Source: Lachnospiraceae bacterium RM5 (GTDB lineage Bacteria > Bacillota > Clostridia > Lachnospirales > Lachnospiraceae). From it: a stretch of 64,000 nucleotides of DNA. The notes beneath the pieces are model-generated. The model searched no databases. It was not told the DNA's origin and was given only the letters and a program-made list of their open reading frames with translations. Position numbers and translations under genes: made by a program. Location: positions 184,329 to 248,328 of the forward strand of contig FOFK01000005.1 in assembly GCA_900110975.1 (NCBI GenBank), written 5' to 3'. Positions 55,301-63,722 of the stretch are shown here, piece after piece. Position 1 is the first letter of the stretch; each line of letters starts with the position of its first letter.

Positions 55301-56729
55301 CTTTTATTTTTCCATCAGATACCTTAACTGCACCAATTTCAATTATTTTATTATTTATAGAATTAAAACCTGTAGTTTCAATATCAAATACAACATAATC
55401 CCCTTTAAGACTCTGTCCCTTTGAATTTGTGACTATATTTTTGATATCATCAACTAAATATGCCTCAACCCCATAAAGCATCTTAAAATCAAACTTCTCA
55501 TCAAATTTAAATTTATTTTCAAGCTTTTGCAGTGCATGCCAGGCTTCTGTAAATCCCTGGACAACACCATGGTCGGTTATTGCAAGGGATGTATGTCCCC
55601 AATCCTTTGCTCGTTTAATCAGAGACTTTACATCTGCAACTCCATCCATATCGCTAAGCATAGTATGACAATGCAGCTCCACACGTTTCTTTTCCGCATT
55701 ATCCATTCTTTTTTCTTTAAAATCAGGGATTTTTAATATACCTCTGACTGAAGTAATTACAATATCCCTGTCAAAGCTGTCAAACATGAGTTTTCCCTGT
55801 ACTTTTATAATGCCACCTACAGAAATTTTTGATTCTATTTCAGGAAGATTTTCATCAGCCACAAACATCTTTACATAAATAGAATCCCTGTAATCTGTAA
55901 TACTCATGGTAAATATTGTTCTTTCTCCCCTGATTGGCTGCTTTGTGATATCAAAAATCTTTCCTCTGACAATTACCTCATTCATTTCGCCTTCAAGTTC
56001 GTCAAGATTCAGGGCATCACCTTCAAAATATCTGCCATACAATACATCATCTTTATTGTAGTCAATATATAAAGGTTTTCTATACTCATATGTTTTCTTT
56101 TTCTTTTCAGGTTTTTCCGGCTGTTCTTCTTTTTCAATTTCCTGTACAGCCTTCATTGCCTCAATATTATGTTTTACAATATTTTCTACTTCGCTCTCCA
56201 TTCTCTTACTTGCTTTTTTAATACGCTCTAATTCTTTCTTTTCAGTTGTTACACTGACATCTGTAGGAATGGAACATCTTTCATTAAATATTTTAAATAA
56301 TACTCTTTCTAAGTCTTCTGAAAGCTCATCAGTAATAGGCGAAGAAATTGTTTTAACTTCAATACTGTCTTCATTAACAATTATTTCGCCTTTTTTAAGT
56401 ACACTATATTCTATTCTGTTGTAATTATATATTTCCTCAAAAATACTTTCTTTATAAAGTTTATAAAGATTTTTTGTATTAAATTGTTCTGATAAATTAA
56501 AGTGTTCAATAATCTTTACATCTGTTTTTCCATCAAGAAAATTTCTTATCTCACTCTCCATAAAATAAATATCTTTTTTCTCGATAAGATTATCACTCTC
56601 TATATAAACCACAATATAATTTTTCTTTGCAACGTTAACTATTCTTTTAACTCTTGCTCTTGAAAAAATATCATGATATTTTTTTTCAACCTGCAGATCA
56701 AACACTTCAAAGAAATTCTTTTCTTCCAT
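52314..56729 (-). CDS. polC: DNA polymerase III alpha subunit, PolC type
   Basis: 1471 aa, the replicative polymerase with built-in proofreading of low-GC Gram-positives. N-terminal domain, OB fold (~250-335), PHP domain (HCHTMLSDMDG at 353), then the DnaQ-like exonuclease inserted in PHP (YVVFDIETTGFN at 446; VAHNADFDMSF; HHRAVDDA). The polymerase region follows, with PDIDLNFSGDYQ, a zinc-binding Cys set (CGSC...CGCDMPDKLCPNC) and FPKAHAAAYVMMAFR. AAAGG precedes the ATG. It ends the pyrH-to-polC cluster, with ispG 24 bp upstream. Confidence 0.97.
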   Translation of the reverse strand: MEEKNFFEVFDLQVEKKYHDIFSRARVKRIVNVAKKNYIVVYIESDNLIEKKDIYFMESEIRNFLDGKTDVKIIEHFNLSEQFNTKNLYKLYKESIFEEIYNYNRIEYSVLKKGEIIVNEDSIEVKTISSPITDELSEDLERVLFKIFNERCSIPTDVSVTTEKKELERIKKASKRMESEVENIVKHNIEAMKAVQEIEKEEQPEKPEKKKKTYEYRKPLYIDYNKDDVLYGRYFEGDALNLDELEGEMNEVIVRGKIFDITKQPIRGERTIFTMSITDYRDSIYVKMFVADENLPEIESKISVGGIIKVQGKLMFDSFDRDIVITSVRGILKIPDFKEKRMDNAEKKRVELHCHTMLSDMDGVADVKSLIKRAKDWGHTSLAITDHGVVQGFTEAWHALQKLENKFKFDEKFDFKMLYGVEAYLVDDIKNIVTNSKGQSLKGDYVVFDIETTGFNSINNKIIEIGAVKVSDGKIKEKYSTFVNPKEPIPFRIEELTHINDSMVISAPTIDIVLPEFLEFCKGCVMVAHNADFDMSFIIHKGEELGINNEYTIVDTVSIARVLLKNLNRYKLDTVAKELNITLESHHRAVDDAGCTAEIFIKFIEMLEKMDINDLDSLNKLNDSTAERIKKMPAHHASIIALNETGKLNLYRLISRSHIDFYSRVPRIPKSVFLENKEGLIIGSGCRLGELFEALEGSKSEEEVARIVSFYDYLEIMPVENNMFLVDSDKSAIRSKEDLIEINKKIVKLGEEFNKMVVATGDVHFIDPEDEIYRKIILYSKKIKGTDRNAPLYFRTTDEMLEEFSYLGSDKAYEVVVENTNKIADMVENMFPVHPSKCPPVIENADNILRNICYETAHNMYGENLPEIVTERLERELNSIISNGYAVMYIIAQKLVWKSNEDGYLVGSRGSVGSSFVATMSGITEVNPLSPHYYCGSCHYYDFESEEVRKYAGGCGCDMPDKLCPNCGEKLIKAGFDIPFETFLGFKGNKEPDIDLNFSGDYQSKAHSYTEVIFGAGQTFRAGTIGTVADKTAEMYVRKYCEENEVPKRKCEIVRVAKGCTGVRRTTGQHPGGIIVLPVGYDINQFTPIQHPANDTKTKIITTHFDYHSIDHNLLKLDILGHDDPTMIRMLEDLTGIDAKAIPLDDEKVMSLFTSTKALGIEPEDIDGCKLGSLGIPEFGTDFVIQMLLDTKPQTFSDLVRISGLSHGTDVWLNNAQMYILNGDATISTAICTRDDIMVYLINKGLESETAFTIMESVRKGKGLKDEWIEIMKSHGVEQWYVDSCKKIKYMFPKAHAAAYVMMAFRIAYFKVYYPLAYYTAYFSIRASAFNYEYMCLGAEKVNMYMDMFKAKKDNGTISKKEEDYLKDLKIVQEMYARGFEFAPIDLYKVAAHKFQIMEDNRIMPSLSSIEGMGDRAADGVVDAVIDGPFLSKDDFRKRSGVNKTVCDIMDEYGMLGDIPESNQISVFDLM

Positions 56730-56753
56730 AAGTATTCACCTTTATTTTCTTTA

Positions 56754-57818
56754 TTATTTACACATAATCTCTAATTCTTTTTCAAATTCCTTTAAAAGAT
56801 CCTTTTCATCAACCTTTTTAATTATTTCTCCTTTTTTCATAATAAGGCCCATGCCTTTTCCACCTGCTATACCAAGGTCTGCTTCTCTTGCTTCACCAGG
56901 GCCGTTTACAACACATCCCATTACTGCAACCTTTAAATCCGCGTCATACTTTGTAACAATGTTTTCTACTGAATTTGCGAGGGATATAAGGTCAATCTGT
57001 GTTCTTCCGCATGTAGGACATGAAACAACATTTATTCCACCTTTTATTATTCCTAAGTTTCTAAGTATAAGTTTTGCAGATTTAATCTCCTCAATTGGAT
57101 TTGCTGTAAGGGAAACCCTTATAGTATCACCAATTCCCTGATTTAAAATAAGTGCTAAACCAATTGCAGATTTAATATTTCCAGCTGTTAAAGTTCCGGC
57201 TTCAGTTATTCCGACATGAATTGGATGATCTGTTTTATTTACAAGAATTTCATGAGCTTTAACACACATTAAAACATCTGAAGATTTTATACTTACAACA
57301 AGATTGTCATATCCCATATCTTCAATAATAGCAAGGTTTTTAAGGGCACTTTCCACTATACCTTCTGCTGTTACATGACCATATTTTTCAAGAATTTCTT
57401 TTTCAAGTGAACCACTGTTTACACCAACTCTTATTGGAATATTTTTTTCTTTTGCTACATCTACAACAGCTTTTACCTTATCAACACTTCCAATATTACC
57501 AGGGTTTATTCTTATTTTGTCAGCCCCATTTTCCATTGCAAGGATTGCAAGGTTATAATCAAAATGAATATCTGCTACAAGTGGAATATTTATTTCTTTT
57601 TTTATCTCTTTTATTGCATATGCAGCTTCTTTTGTCGGAACTGCACATCTTATAATATCACAACCTGCTTCTTCTAACTGTTTTATCTGGGCAACTGTAG
57701 CCTGTACATCCTCTGTCTTTGTATTTGTCATTGACTGAATTGCAATTTTATTTTCTCCACCAATACATACATTTCCTATTTTTACTTCTTTTTTTACAAA
57801 TCTTCCCATAATACACAA
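56754..57818 (-). CDS. ispG: 4-hydroxy-3-methylbut-2-en-1-yl diphosphate synthase (flavodoxin/ferredoxin)
   Basis: About 354 aa, a [4Fe-4S] enzyme of the MEP isoprenoid pathway. N-terminal TIM barrel (IQSMTNTKTEDVQATVAQI; GCDIIRCAVP; ADIHFDYNLA). C-terminal iron-sulfur domain with CPTCGRTQ, MGCVVNGPGE and GKGMGLI. The start is uncertain: a TTG at 57818 has AAAGGA 8 nt upstream, while the ATG at 57809 begins the more usual MGRFVKKEVKIG but lies 17 nt from it. I keep the TTG. A 199-bp gap with large palindromes separates it from rseP. Confidence 0.94.
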   Translation of the reverse strand: MCIMGRFVKKEVKIGNVCIGGENKIAIQSMTNTKTEDVQATVAQIKQLEEAGCDIIRCAVPTKEAAYAIKEIKKEINIPLVADIHFDYNLAILAMENGADKIRINPGNIGSVDKVKAVVDVAKEKNIPIRVGVNSGSLEKEILEKYGHVTAEGIVESALKNLAIIEDMGYDNLVVSIKSSDVLMCVKAHEILVNKTDHPIHVGITEAGTLTAGNIKSAIGLALILNQGIGDTIRVSLTANPIEEIKSAKLILRNLGIIKGGINVVSCPTCGRTQIDLISLANSVENIVTKYDADLKVAVMGCVVNGPGEAREADLGIAGGKGMGLIMKKGEIIKKVDEKDLLKEFEKELEIMCK

Positions 57819-57876
57819 TACAGTTATCCTTTATTTAAAAGAATAACTGTGTCTCCTTTTTATATTTTTTTATTAC

Positions 57877-57942
57877 GCAAAACTTAATATGCCACGTATT
57901 TTATTTCTATTGTGCAAAACTAATATGCCACGTTCGTGGCAT
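57877..57942. repeat. Direct and inverted ATGCCACG repeats
   Basis: GCAAAACTTAATATGCCACG at 57877 is repeated (minus one T) at 57914. The second copy continues into a perfect inverted repeat, ATGCCACG-TT-CGTGGCAT (57925-57942). It lies in the rseP-ispG gap. Confidence 0.8.
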
Positions 57943-57948
57943 GCCGGA

Positions 57949-58002
57949 TTTGAATAAAAACCTATTTAGCAAGTATACTTGCTAATACGGTTTTCATTCA
58001 AA
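57949..58002. repeat. Large hairpin with 20-bp perfect palindromic core
   Basis: The core TTAGCAAGTATACTTGCTAA (57966-57985) is its own complement. Three unpaired bases flank each side, then AAAACC/GGTTTT and TTTGAAT/ATTCAAA arms pair with one mismatch. No T-run follows on the minus strand, so it is not an ordinary terminator. Confidence 0.85.
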
Positions 58003-58017
58003 ACTTATGTCTTCTTC

Positions 58018-59343
58018 TTAGAAAAATTTCGAAATGTCATTTATCATGACAAGAATCATTAGTCCAAACAGTATTATTGCAAATGCTAAATTTACATATG
58101 CCTCTACTTTTTGATTTACCGGCTTTTTACGTATAGCCTCTATTATAAGGAATAAAAGTCTTCCTCCATCTACAGCAGGAATTGGAAGTAAATTTACTAT
58201 TCCAAGGTTTACGCTAAATATGGTCATAAGATAAATTATCTGTAAAAATACATAATATGCTCCATAATCCTTTGTTGCCTCATAAGAATCCCCTACAATT
58301 TTAGCTATTCCAACAGGTCCTGATACTGAATCTTTTGTACCTTTTCCTGTGAAAATCATCTTAAGCCCCATAAACACAGACTGGGCATCATATCTTAATT
58401 CCGTAAAACTGTATCTTAACACTTTTAACGGACCTACTTTCTTTTGGATACCTACATCCCATCCCAATGTATATCCTGCTTTTTCAGGAACAACTTTAAA
58501 CTCATATTCTTTTTCATCTCTTTTAACAGTAACGTTTACTTCGTCTCCTGTTAAAGGATTTTTATTAAAGAATTTATTTAACTCTTCTCCTGAATTGATT
58601 TCCGTGCCATTAATATTTATTATTATATCTTCGCTTTTAAGCCCTGCTTTAGAAACCGGAGAATCACTGACTATATCAACTTTAGCCTCTGTTTTATCAG
58701 CAGCATACATAATTCCCAAAGAATATCTTTCTGTAGGGTTTATAGTTTTGTTTATCTTTTTTCCATCCCTTAAAACAGTAATATCTACCGCTTTATCTGA
58801 TAATGGATTTACATATTCATGAAGCCATAAATCCCTGAAAATAACAATATCCGAACCATCATATTCTATTATCTCATCGCCTTTTTCAATACCTGCCTGT
58901 CCTGCAGCATAGCCTTCTGCAACATATGTTACTTCAGCTTTATCATAACCTTCAAGACTGATATAAACTATTGCAAGTATAAGTGCAAGCAAGAAATTAA
59001 ACATAGGACCTGCAAGAACAACTGATATTCTTGCCCATACAGACTTATCATTAAAAGACTCACTGTCTTCATCTGTTATATCAAAGGAATCATCATCTTC
59101 GTCACTATCATCATCAAGTGTTTCTTCAAAGATATTATTTCCCACCATTGCACAGGATCCGCCAAATGGAATTAATTTCCATGAATATCTTGTTCCATGA
59201 AATTTAAAACTTAAAATCCTTGGTCCAAATCCTAAAGAAAATTCCGTAACACCAATTCCATTTTTCTTTGCAAGTAAAAAATGTCCAAACTCATGTATTA
59301 TAACTAATACGCTAAATACAATAACTGCTAATAAAACGCCCAT
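58018..59343 (-). CDS. rseP: Site-2 intramembrane metalloprotease RseP/RasP
   Basis: 441 aa. The zinc motif HEFGH is in the first TM helix (17-21), and the second active-site motif is LLPIPAVDGG near the C-terminus. Two PDZ-like regions can be seen (VAEGYAAGQAGIEKGDEIIEY and VSDSPVSKAGLKSEDII). A strongly acidic insert (ETLDDDSDEDDDSFDITDED) sits at about residues 75-95 between the first and second TM helices. It cleaves membrane anti-sigma factors or signal-peptide remnants in relatives. It follows dxr by 1 bp with AAAGG before the ATG. Confidence 0.94.
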   Translation of the reverse strand: MGVLLAVIVFSVLVIIHEFGHFLLAKKNGIGVTEFSLGFGPRILSFKFHGTRYSWKLIPFGGSCAMVGNNIFEETLDDDSDEDDDSFDITDEDSESFNDKSVWARISVVLAGPMFNFLLALILAIVYISLEGYDKAEVTYVAEGYAAGQAGIEKGDEIIEYDGSDIVIFRDLWLHEYVNPLSDKAVDITVLRDGKKINKTINPTERYSLGIMYAADKTEAKVDIVSDSPVSKAGLKSEDIIININGTEINSGEELNKFFNKNPLTGDEVNVTVKRDEKEYEFKVVPEKAGYTLGWDVGIQKKVGPLKVLRYSFTELRYDAQSVFMGLKMIFTGKGTKDSVSGPVGIAKIVGDSYEATKDYGAYYVFLQIIYLMTIFSVNLGIVNLLPIPAVDGGRLLFLIIEAIRKKPVNQKVEAYVNLAFAIILFGLMILVMINDISKFF

Positions 59344-59344
59344 A

Positions 59345-60493
59345 TTATCTTACCTTTCTAGTTAATAGTTCATAAACAGCTTTTTCAGTTTCTAAAATAT
59401 CATCTACCGTAGGATTATCAATAACCTTATGATTATCCATAGCATATTCAATCATCTCTACTATATCTGTATATTTTATCTTTTCATCAATAAATTCAGC
59501 AACTGCAAATTCATTTGCAGCATTAAACACAGTTGGCATTGTACCACCGGTTTTTCCCGCCTTATAAGCAAGTTTTATACCAGAAAAAACTTCCATGTCC
59601 GGCTTATAAAAATCAATACTTTTAAGTTCATAAAAATTAAGTCTGTCGCCCTTTAAAAACTTTCTGTCAGGATAAAAAAATGCATATTGGATTGGAAGTT
59701 TCATATCAGGTGTACCAAGCTGGGCAATAACAGCACCATCATCATATTCTACCATTGAATGAATAACAGACTGTGGCTGTATAACAACTTCTATGTTATC
59801 AAAATCAGTATCAAAAAGCCATCTTGCTTCAATAACCTCAAGTCCTTTATTTACCATGGTTGATGAATCAACTGTGATTTTTTTACCCATTGACCAGTTA
59901 GGATGTTTTAATGCGTCAGCAAGCTTAACATCTTTTAACATTTCTTTTGTATAACCTCTGAAAGGCCCGCCTGATGCAGTAAGAATTATCTTATTTACCT
60001 GTGATTTATCATTTCCTCTCAATGATTGAAAAATGGCACTGTGTTCACTATCAACAGGAAGTATGCTGACACCCTTTTCTTTTGCAAGATTCATAATAAT
60101 ATGTCCTGCACATACCAATGTTTCCTTATTTGCAAGGGCAATATCTTTTCCTGATTCAATTCCGGCAATCGTAGGTCTGATACCTATCATTCCAACAATT
60201 GCTGTTAAAAGTATATCACCCTTCTCATAAGATGATAATTTTATAAGTCCATCCATTCCTGTTAAAACTTCTACATCTAAATCTTTAACTTTATCTTTTA
60301 ATTTCAAAGCCTTTTCTTCATCATATACACATACCACTAAAGGCTTAAATTCTCTTATCTGCTTTTCTAATAAATCAATATTTTTTAATACAGCAAGTCC
60401 GACAACTCTTAAATCATCTTTGTATTCTCTTACAATATCAAGAGCCTGACAACCAATAGAGCCGGTTGAACCAAGAATAATTATATCTTTCAT
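59345..60493 (-). CDS. dxr: 1-deoxy-D-xylulose 5-phosphate reductoisomerase
   Basis: 382 aa, the second MEP-pathway enzyme, NADPH-dependent. The N-terminal nucleotide motif is GSTGSIGCQALDIV. ANKETLVCAG, VDSEHSAIFQ and TASGGPFRG follow, with WSMGKKITVDSSTMVNKGLEVIEA (metal and substrate loop) further on. AAGGA precedes the ATG. It sits between cdsA and rseP as in most Bacillota. Confidence 0.97.
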   Translation of the reverse strand: MKDIIILGSTGSIGCQALDIVREYKDDLRVVGLAVLKNIDLLEKQIREFKPLVVCVYDEEKALKLKDKVKDLDVEVLTGMDGLIKLSSYEKGDILLTAIVGMIGIRPTIAGIESGKDIALANKETLVCAGHIIMNLAKEKGVSILPVDSEHSAIFQSLRGNDKSQVNKIILTASGGPFRGYTKEMLKDVKLADALKHPNWSMGKKITVDSSTMVNKGLEVIEARWLFDTDFDNIEVVIQPQSVIHSMVEYDDGAVIAQLGTPDMKLPIQYAFFYPDRKFLKGDRLNFYELKSIDFYKPDMEVFSGIKLAYKAGKTGGTMPTVFNAANEFAVAEFIDEKIKYTDIVEMIEYAMDNHKVIDNPTVDDILETEKAVYELLTRKVR

Positions 60494-60508
60494 AATAAAT
60501 CCTTCTTT

Positions 60509-61339
60509 TTAAAGTTTTCCTAAATATGTTGATAAATAGAATATAATCGGAGCAGTAACTATCATACTGTCGAATCTGTCCAATATTCCGCCATGTCCCG
60601 GTATTAAATGACTATAATCTTTTACATCATTTTCCCTCTTAATTCCTGATGCTGTTAAATCTCCTACCTGTGAAGCAATAGCACCAAAGAAACATACGAT
60701 AGGATAAATTATTATTGCATTATCTCCCATCTGTTCCCTGAAAATATAAGAATAAATAAATGCTAAAAGTGCAGCTCCTATAACACCACCAATTGCTCCT
60801 TCTAATGATTTTTTAGGGCTAAGAACAGGAGCAAGTCTTTTATTTCCAAACATAACACCTACAAGATATGCACATGTATCACAACCCCATGATGAAAGGA
60901 AAATAAGCCATACAAGATATTTACCTGTATCCATCATTCTTACCTGGTAAATATATGACAACATTATAACTACATAAAATAAGCCAAAGACTGTTATCAT
61001 AAGCTGATATGCTTTATATTTTGGAAATGTAAATACATAAAATGCCATATTTAAAAGCAATGCTACAATTATGAGGAATAATATACTTTCATTTAATTTA
61101 AAGAATAATATAACATAGTATGAAACACATGCTATATAACCAACAACTGCCATTGGTGATTTTTCTAATTTATATACCCTTACAAGTTCAAAATAACCTA
61201 TAACTGAAATAATTCCTATTGTTGCAAGTAAAACATTTCCACCAAGAATAATTGTTATTAATGCAATTAAAACAAGTATTATTCCGCTTATTAATCTTTC
61301 TAAAAATGACTTAGTCATTAATTTTTTTATTGCTGACAT
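60509..61339 (-). CDS. cdsA: Phosphatidate cytidylyltransferase
   Basis: 276 aa, an integral membrane enzyme making CDP-diacylglycerol. About seven or eight TM helices, with the C-terminal CDS signature GIKRENDVKDYSHLIPGHGGILDRFDSM complete, plus APVLSPKKSLEGAIGG. AAAGG precedes the ATG, which lies 1 bp after the uppS stop. Confidence 0.96.
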   Translation of the reverse strand: MSAIKKLMTKSFLERLISGIILVLIALITIILGGNVLLATIGIISVIGYFELVRVYKLEKSPMAVVGYIACVSYYVILFFKLNESILFLIIVALLLNMAFYVFTFPKYKAYQLMITVFGLFYVVIMLSYIYQVRMMDTGKYLVWLIFLSSWGCDTCAYLVGVMFGNKRLAPVLSPKKSLEGAIGGVIGAALLAFIYSYIFREQMGDNAIIIYPIVCFFGAIASQVGDLTASGIKRENDVKDYSHLIPGHGGILDRFDSMIVTAPIIFYLSTYLGKL

Positions 61340-61340
61340 A

Positions 61341-62042
61341 TTACTTTACCTTTCCAAATCTTCTATCTCTTGTATTATATTTTTCTATAGCTTTTTCCAA
61401 TTCTTTTTTATTAAAGTCAGGCCATAAAACATCTGTAAAATAGAACTCTGCATATCCAAGCTGCCATAGAAGGAAGTTTGATAATCGTTCTTCACCGCTT
61501 GTTCTTATAAGCAGGTCGGGATCAGGAATTCCCTTAGTATCAAGATAATCTGATATTAATTCTTCATTAATGTCACTTTCATTAATCTTTCCTTCCTTTG
61601 TATCCTTTGCAATATTACATATAGCTCTTCTTATTTCATCTCTGCTTCCATAATTAATGGCTATTGTAAAATTAAGTCCTGTATTTTCTTTTGTTGCTTC
61701 TTCTAAATCATCAATACTTTTTCTAATATCTTCACTAAGTCTTGTTTTATCGCCAATAACCCTGACTCTCATATCATTTTTATTTGCTCTTTTTATACAA
61801 TCCTTAAGATAGTTTCTAAGAAGCTTCATAAGAGCACTTACTTCATCTTCCGGTCTGTTCCAGTTTTCCGTAGAAAATGCATACACTGTAAGATATTTTA
61901 TACCAAGACTGTCAGCGTCCTCGCAAATCTTTTCTACTGTTTTTGCACCCTCGATATGTCCATAATTTCTTGGCAGATGTCTCTTCTTTGCCCATCTTCC
62001 ATTTCCATCAAGGATTATTGCAACATGATTAGGTATATTCAT
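61341..62042 (-). CDS. uppS: Isoprenyl (undecaprenyl) diphosphate synthase
   Basis: 233 aa, a cis-prenyltransferase that supplies the lipid carrier for cell-wall synthesis. Catalytic Asp in AIILDGNGRWAKKR. YAFSTENWNRP, INYGSRDEI and PDLLIRTSGEERLSNFLLWQ, with the C-terminal FTDVLWPDF, are all present. The start is the ATG at 62042, with GGAGGG upstream; a TTG 18 nt earlier would include that site. A terminator-like hairpin precedes it. Confidence 0.96.
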   Translation of the reverse strand: MNIPNHVAIILDGNGRWAKKRHLPRNYGHIEGAKTVEKICEDADSLGIKYLTVYAFSTENWNRPEDEVSALMKLLRNYLKDCIKRANKNDMRVRVIGDKTRLSEDIRKSIDDLEEATKENTGLNFTIAINYGSRDEIRRAICNIAKDTKEGKINESDINEELISDYLDTKGIPDPDLLIRTSGEERLSNFLLWQLGYAEFYFTDVLWPDFNKKELEKAIEKYNTRDRRFGKVK

Positions 62043-62058
62043 TTTCCCTCCTAAATCC

Positions 62059-62082
62059 AAAAAGGGACATTAATTATGCCCC
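62059..62082 (-). terminator. Terminator-like hairpin between frr and uppS
   Basis: Minus strand: GGGGCAT-AATTA-ATGTCCC (one G-U pair), followed by TTTTT. It is inside the operon, so it may reduce rather than end transcription into uppS. Confidence 0.65.
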
Positions 62083-62110
62083 ATTTTTTAAATATCATAT
62101 TTAATTGTTA

Positions 62111-62665
62111 TTATACTGTCATAACCTCTTTTGATTTGTTATCGATTGCTTCATCAACTTTTGAAATCATAGAATCTGTAAGTTTCTGAATATCACTTTC
62201 AAGTCCTTTTAATTCATCATCAGAAATTTCGCTTGCTTTATTTAATTTCTTAAATGCATCATTTGCATCACGTCTTACGTTACGGATGGTTACTTTTGTA
62301 TTTTCACCCTTTTTCTTAACGTCCTTAACTAATTCTTTTCTTCTTTCTTCTGTTAATTCAGGAAAAACAAGTCTGATACATTTTCCATCATTTGTTGGTG
62401 TAAGTCCAAGGTCTGACATAAGAATTGCTTTTTCAATCTCTTTTATAAGACCCGGCTCCCATGGCTGAATCTGAATCATTCTTGCTTCAGGCACAGATAC
62501 GTTTGCAACCTGCTGAATTGCTGAAGGCGAACCATAATAATCAACTTTTACTTTATCTAAAATATGTGGGTTTGCTCTTCCTGCTCTAATAGTTGTATAT
62601 TCATTATAAAGTGCATCAATTGCTTTTTCCATTTTTTCTGAATAATCCAATAATCTTTCGTCCAT
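62111..62665 (-). CDS. frr: Ribosome recycling factor
   Basis: 184 aa, normal length. With EF-G it splits post-termination ribosomes. Family motifs: YTTIRAGRANPHILDKVKVDYYG, GSPSAIQQVANVSVPEARMI, LTEERRKELVKDVKKKGE and VRRDANDAFKKL. AGGAG precedes the ATG. It lies after pyrH across a 117-bp AT-rich gap containing loose TATTTATAT repeats. Confidence 0.97.
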   Translation of the reverse strand: MDERLLDYSEKMEKAIDALYNEYTTIRAGRANPHILDKVKVDYYGSPSAIQQVANVSVPEARMIQIQPWEPGLIKEIEKAILMSDLGLTPTNDGKCIRLVFPELTEERRKELVKDVKKKGENTKVTIRNVRRDANDAFKKLNKASEISDDELKGLESDIQKLTDSMISKVDEAIDNKSKEVMTV

Positions 62666-62782
62666 CGTTAAATCTCCTATTTTATATATTATTTATATGT
62701 TATTTATATATTACTTATATTTTATTTTTACTCTGTCCTGTATATTTCAATTTATTTATATTCTTATTTTTTATTTTAATTT

Positions 62783-63487
62783 TTATTCAATAATTGTTCC
62801 TGTAAATTCTGTATCAGAAACAGCATTAATAATACTATTTTCTTCATTAAGTCCAAAAATCTTCATAGGCATTTTATTTTCCATGCATAAAACTGAAGCT
62901 GCAAGATCTATAACACCAAGCTTACCATCAACAATCTCTTCAATGCTTAACTTATCATATTTTTTAGCATCAGGATTCTTATTAGGATCACTATCATATA
63001 CACCGTCAACAGCTTTGGCTGCAAGTATGCAATCAGCATCAATCTCAATAGCTCTGAGAACCATTGACATATCTGTTGAAAAATATGGATGACCTGTACC
63101 ACCTGCAAAGAAAACTACCATATTTTTACTAAAGTATTTATTAGCTCTGTCTTTTGAAAATAACTTTGTCATATTGCCACATTCAAATGGTGTAAGAATC
63201 TGTGTCATCATACCTACACTTCTGAATATTTCAGAAACATAAAGACAATTCATAACAGTTGCAAGCATTCCAATAGAATCAGCCTTTGTTCTGTCAATAT
63301 TTTCACTGCTTCTTCCTCTCCAGAAGTTACCGCCACCTATAACAATACCAACTTCAGTTCCTTTATCTACTAAAACCTTAACCTGTTTTGCAACCTTTGT
63401 TACTGTCTCTTCATCAAATCCAAATCTTTTGTCACCTGCGAGAGCTTCACCACTAAGTTTAAGTAAAACACGCTTATTTTCTTTCAT
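62783..63487 (-). CDS. pyrH: UMP kinase
   Basis: 234 aa, hexameric bacterial UMP kinase of the amino-acid kinase family. Motifs: LLKLSGEALAG, VGIVIGGGNFWRGR, DSIGMLATVMN, GGTGHPYFSTD, and the C-terminal GLNEENSI. It is the first gene of the pyrH-to-polC cluster and has its own strong promoter. The rRNA terminator lies upstream. Confidence 0.97.
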   Translation of the reverse strand: MKENKRVLLKLSGEALAGDKRFGFDEETVTKVAKQVKVLVDKGTEVGIVIGGGNFWRGRSSENIDRTKADSIGMLATVMNCLYVSEIFRSVGMMTQILTPFECGNMTKLFSKDRANKYFSKNMVVFFAGGTGHPYFSTDMSMVLRAIEIDADCILAAKAVDGVYDSDPNKNPDAKKYDKLSIEEIVDGKLGVIDLAASVLCMENKMPMKIFGLNEENSIINAVSDTEFTGTIIE

Positions 63488-63532
63488 GACTTTCCACCAT
63501 CCAATTTATAAATTTTATTCCGCATAGGTAGT

Positions 63533-63561
63533 ATTTTAGCATATATTAGCTATAGTGTCAA
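63533..63561 (-). promoter_or_regulatory. Promoter of pyrH and the downstream cluster
   Basis: Minus strand: consensus TTGACA (63556-63561), a 17-nt spacer, TAAAAT (63533-63538). Confidence 0.85.
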
Positions 63562-63598
63562 AATGATATAATGTTTAATTTCTTATACTAAAAAACAA

Positions 63599-63628
63599 TA
63601 AAAAAAAGATTATGCAAAGCATAATCTT
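63599..63628 (-). terminator. Terminator of the rRNA operon
   Basis: Perfect 10-bp stem AAGATTATGC/GCATAATCTT with a 3-nt loop, followed on the minus strand by a T-run of seven or more. Confidence 0.9.
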
Positions 63629-63722
63629 CCTGAGAAAAAATCATAAAAATTAAATCGTGTACATGTACACTCAAAACTACACATAAAACTTTCTAAATTA
63701 CAAAACTAAAACCTAAACCATT

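Noticed and set aside
63629..63722. 5S rRNA gene between the 23S gene and the terminator
   Set aside because: The interval is too short (under 100 bp) and has no 5S-like sequence or fold.
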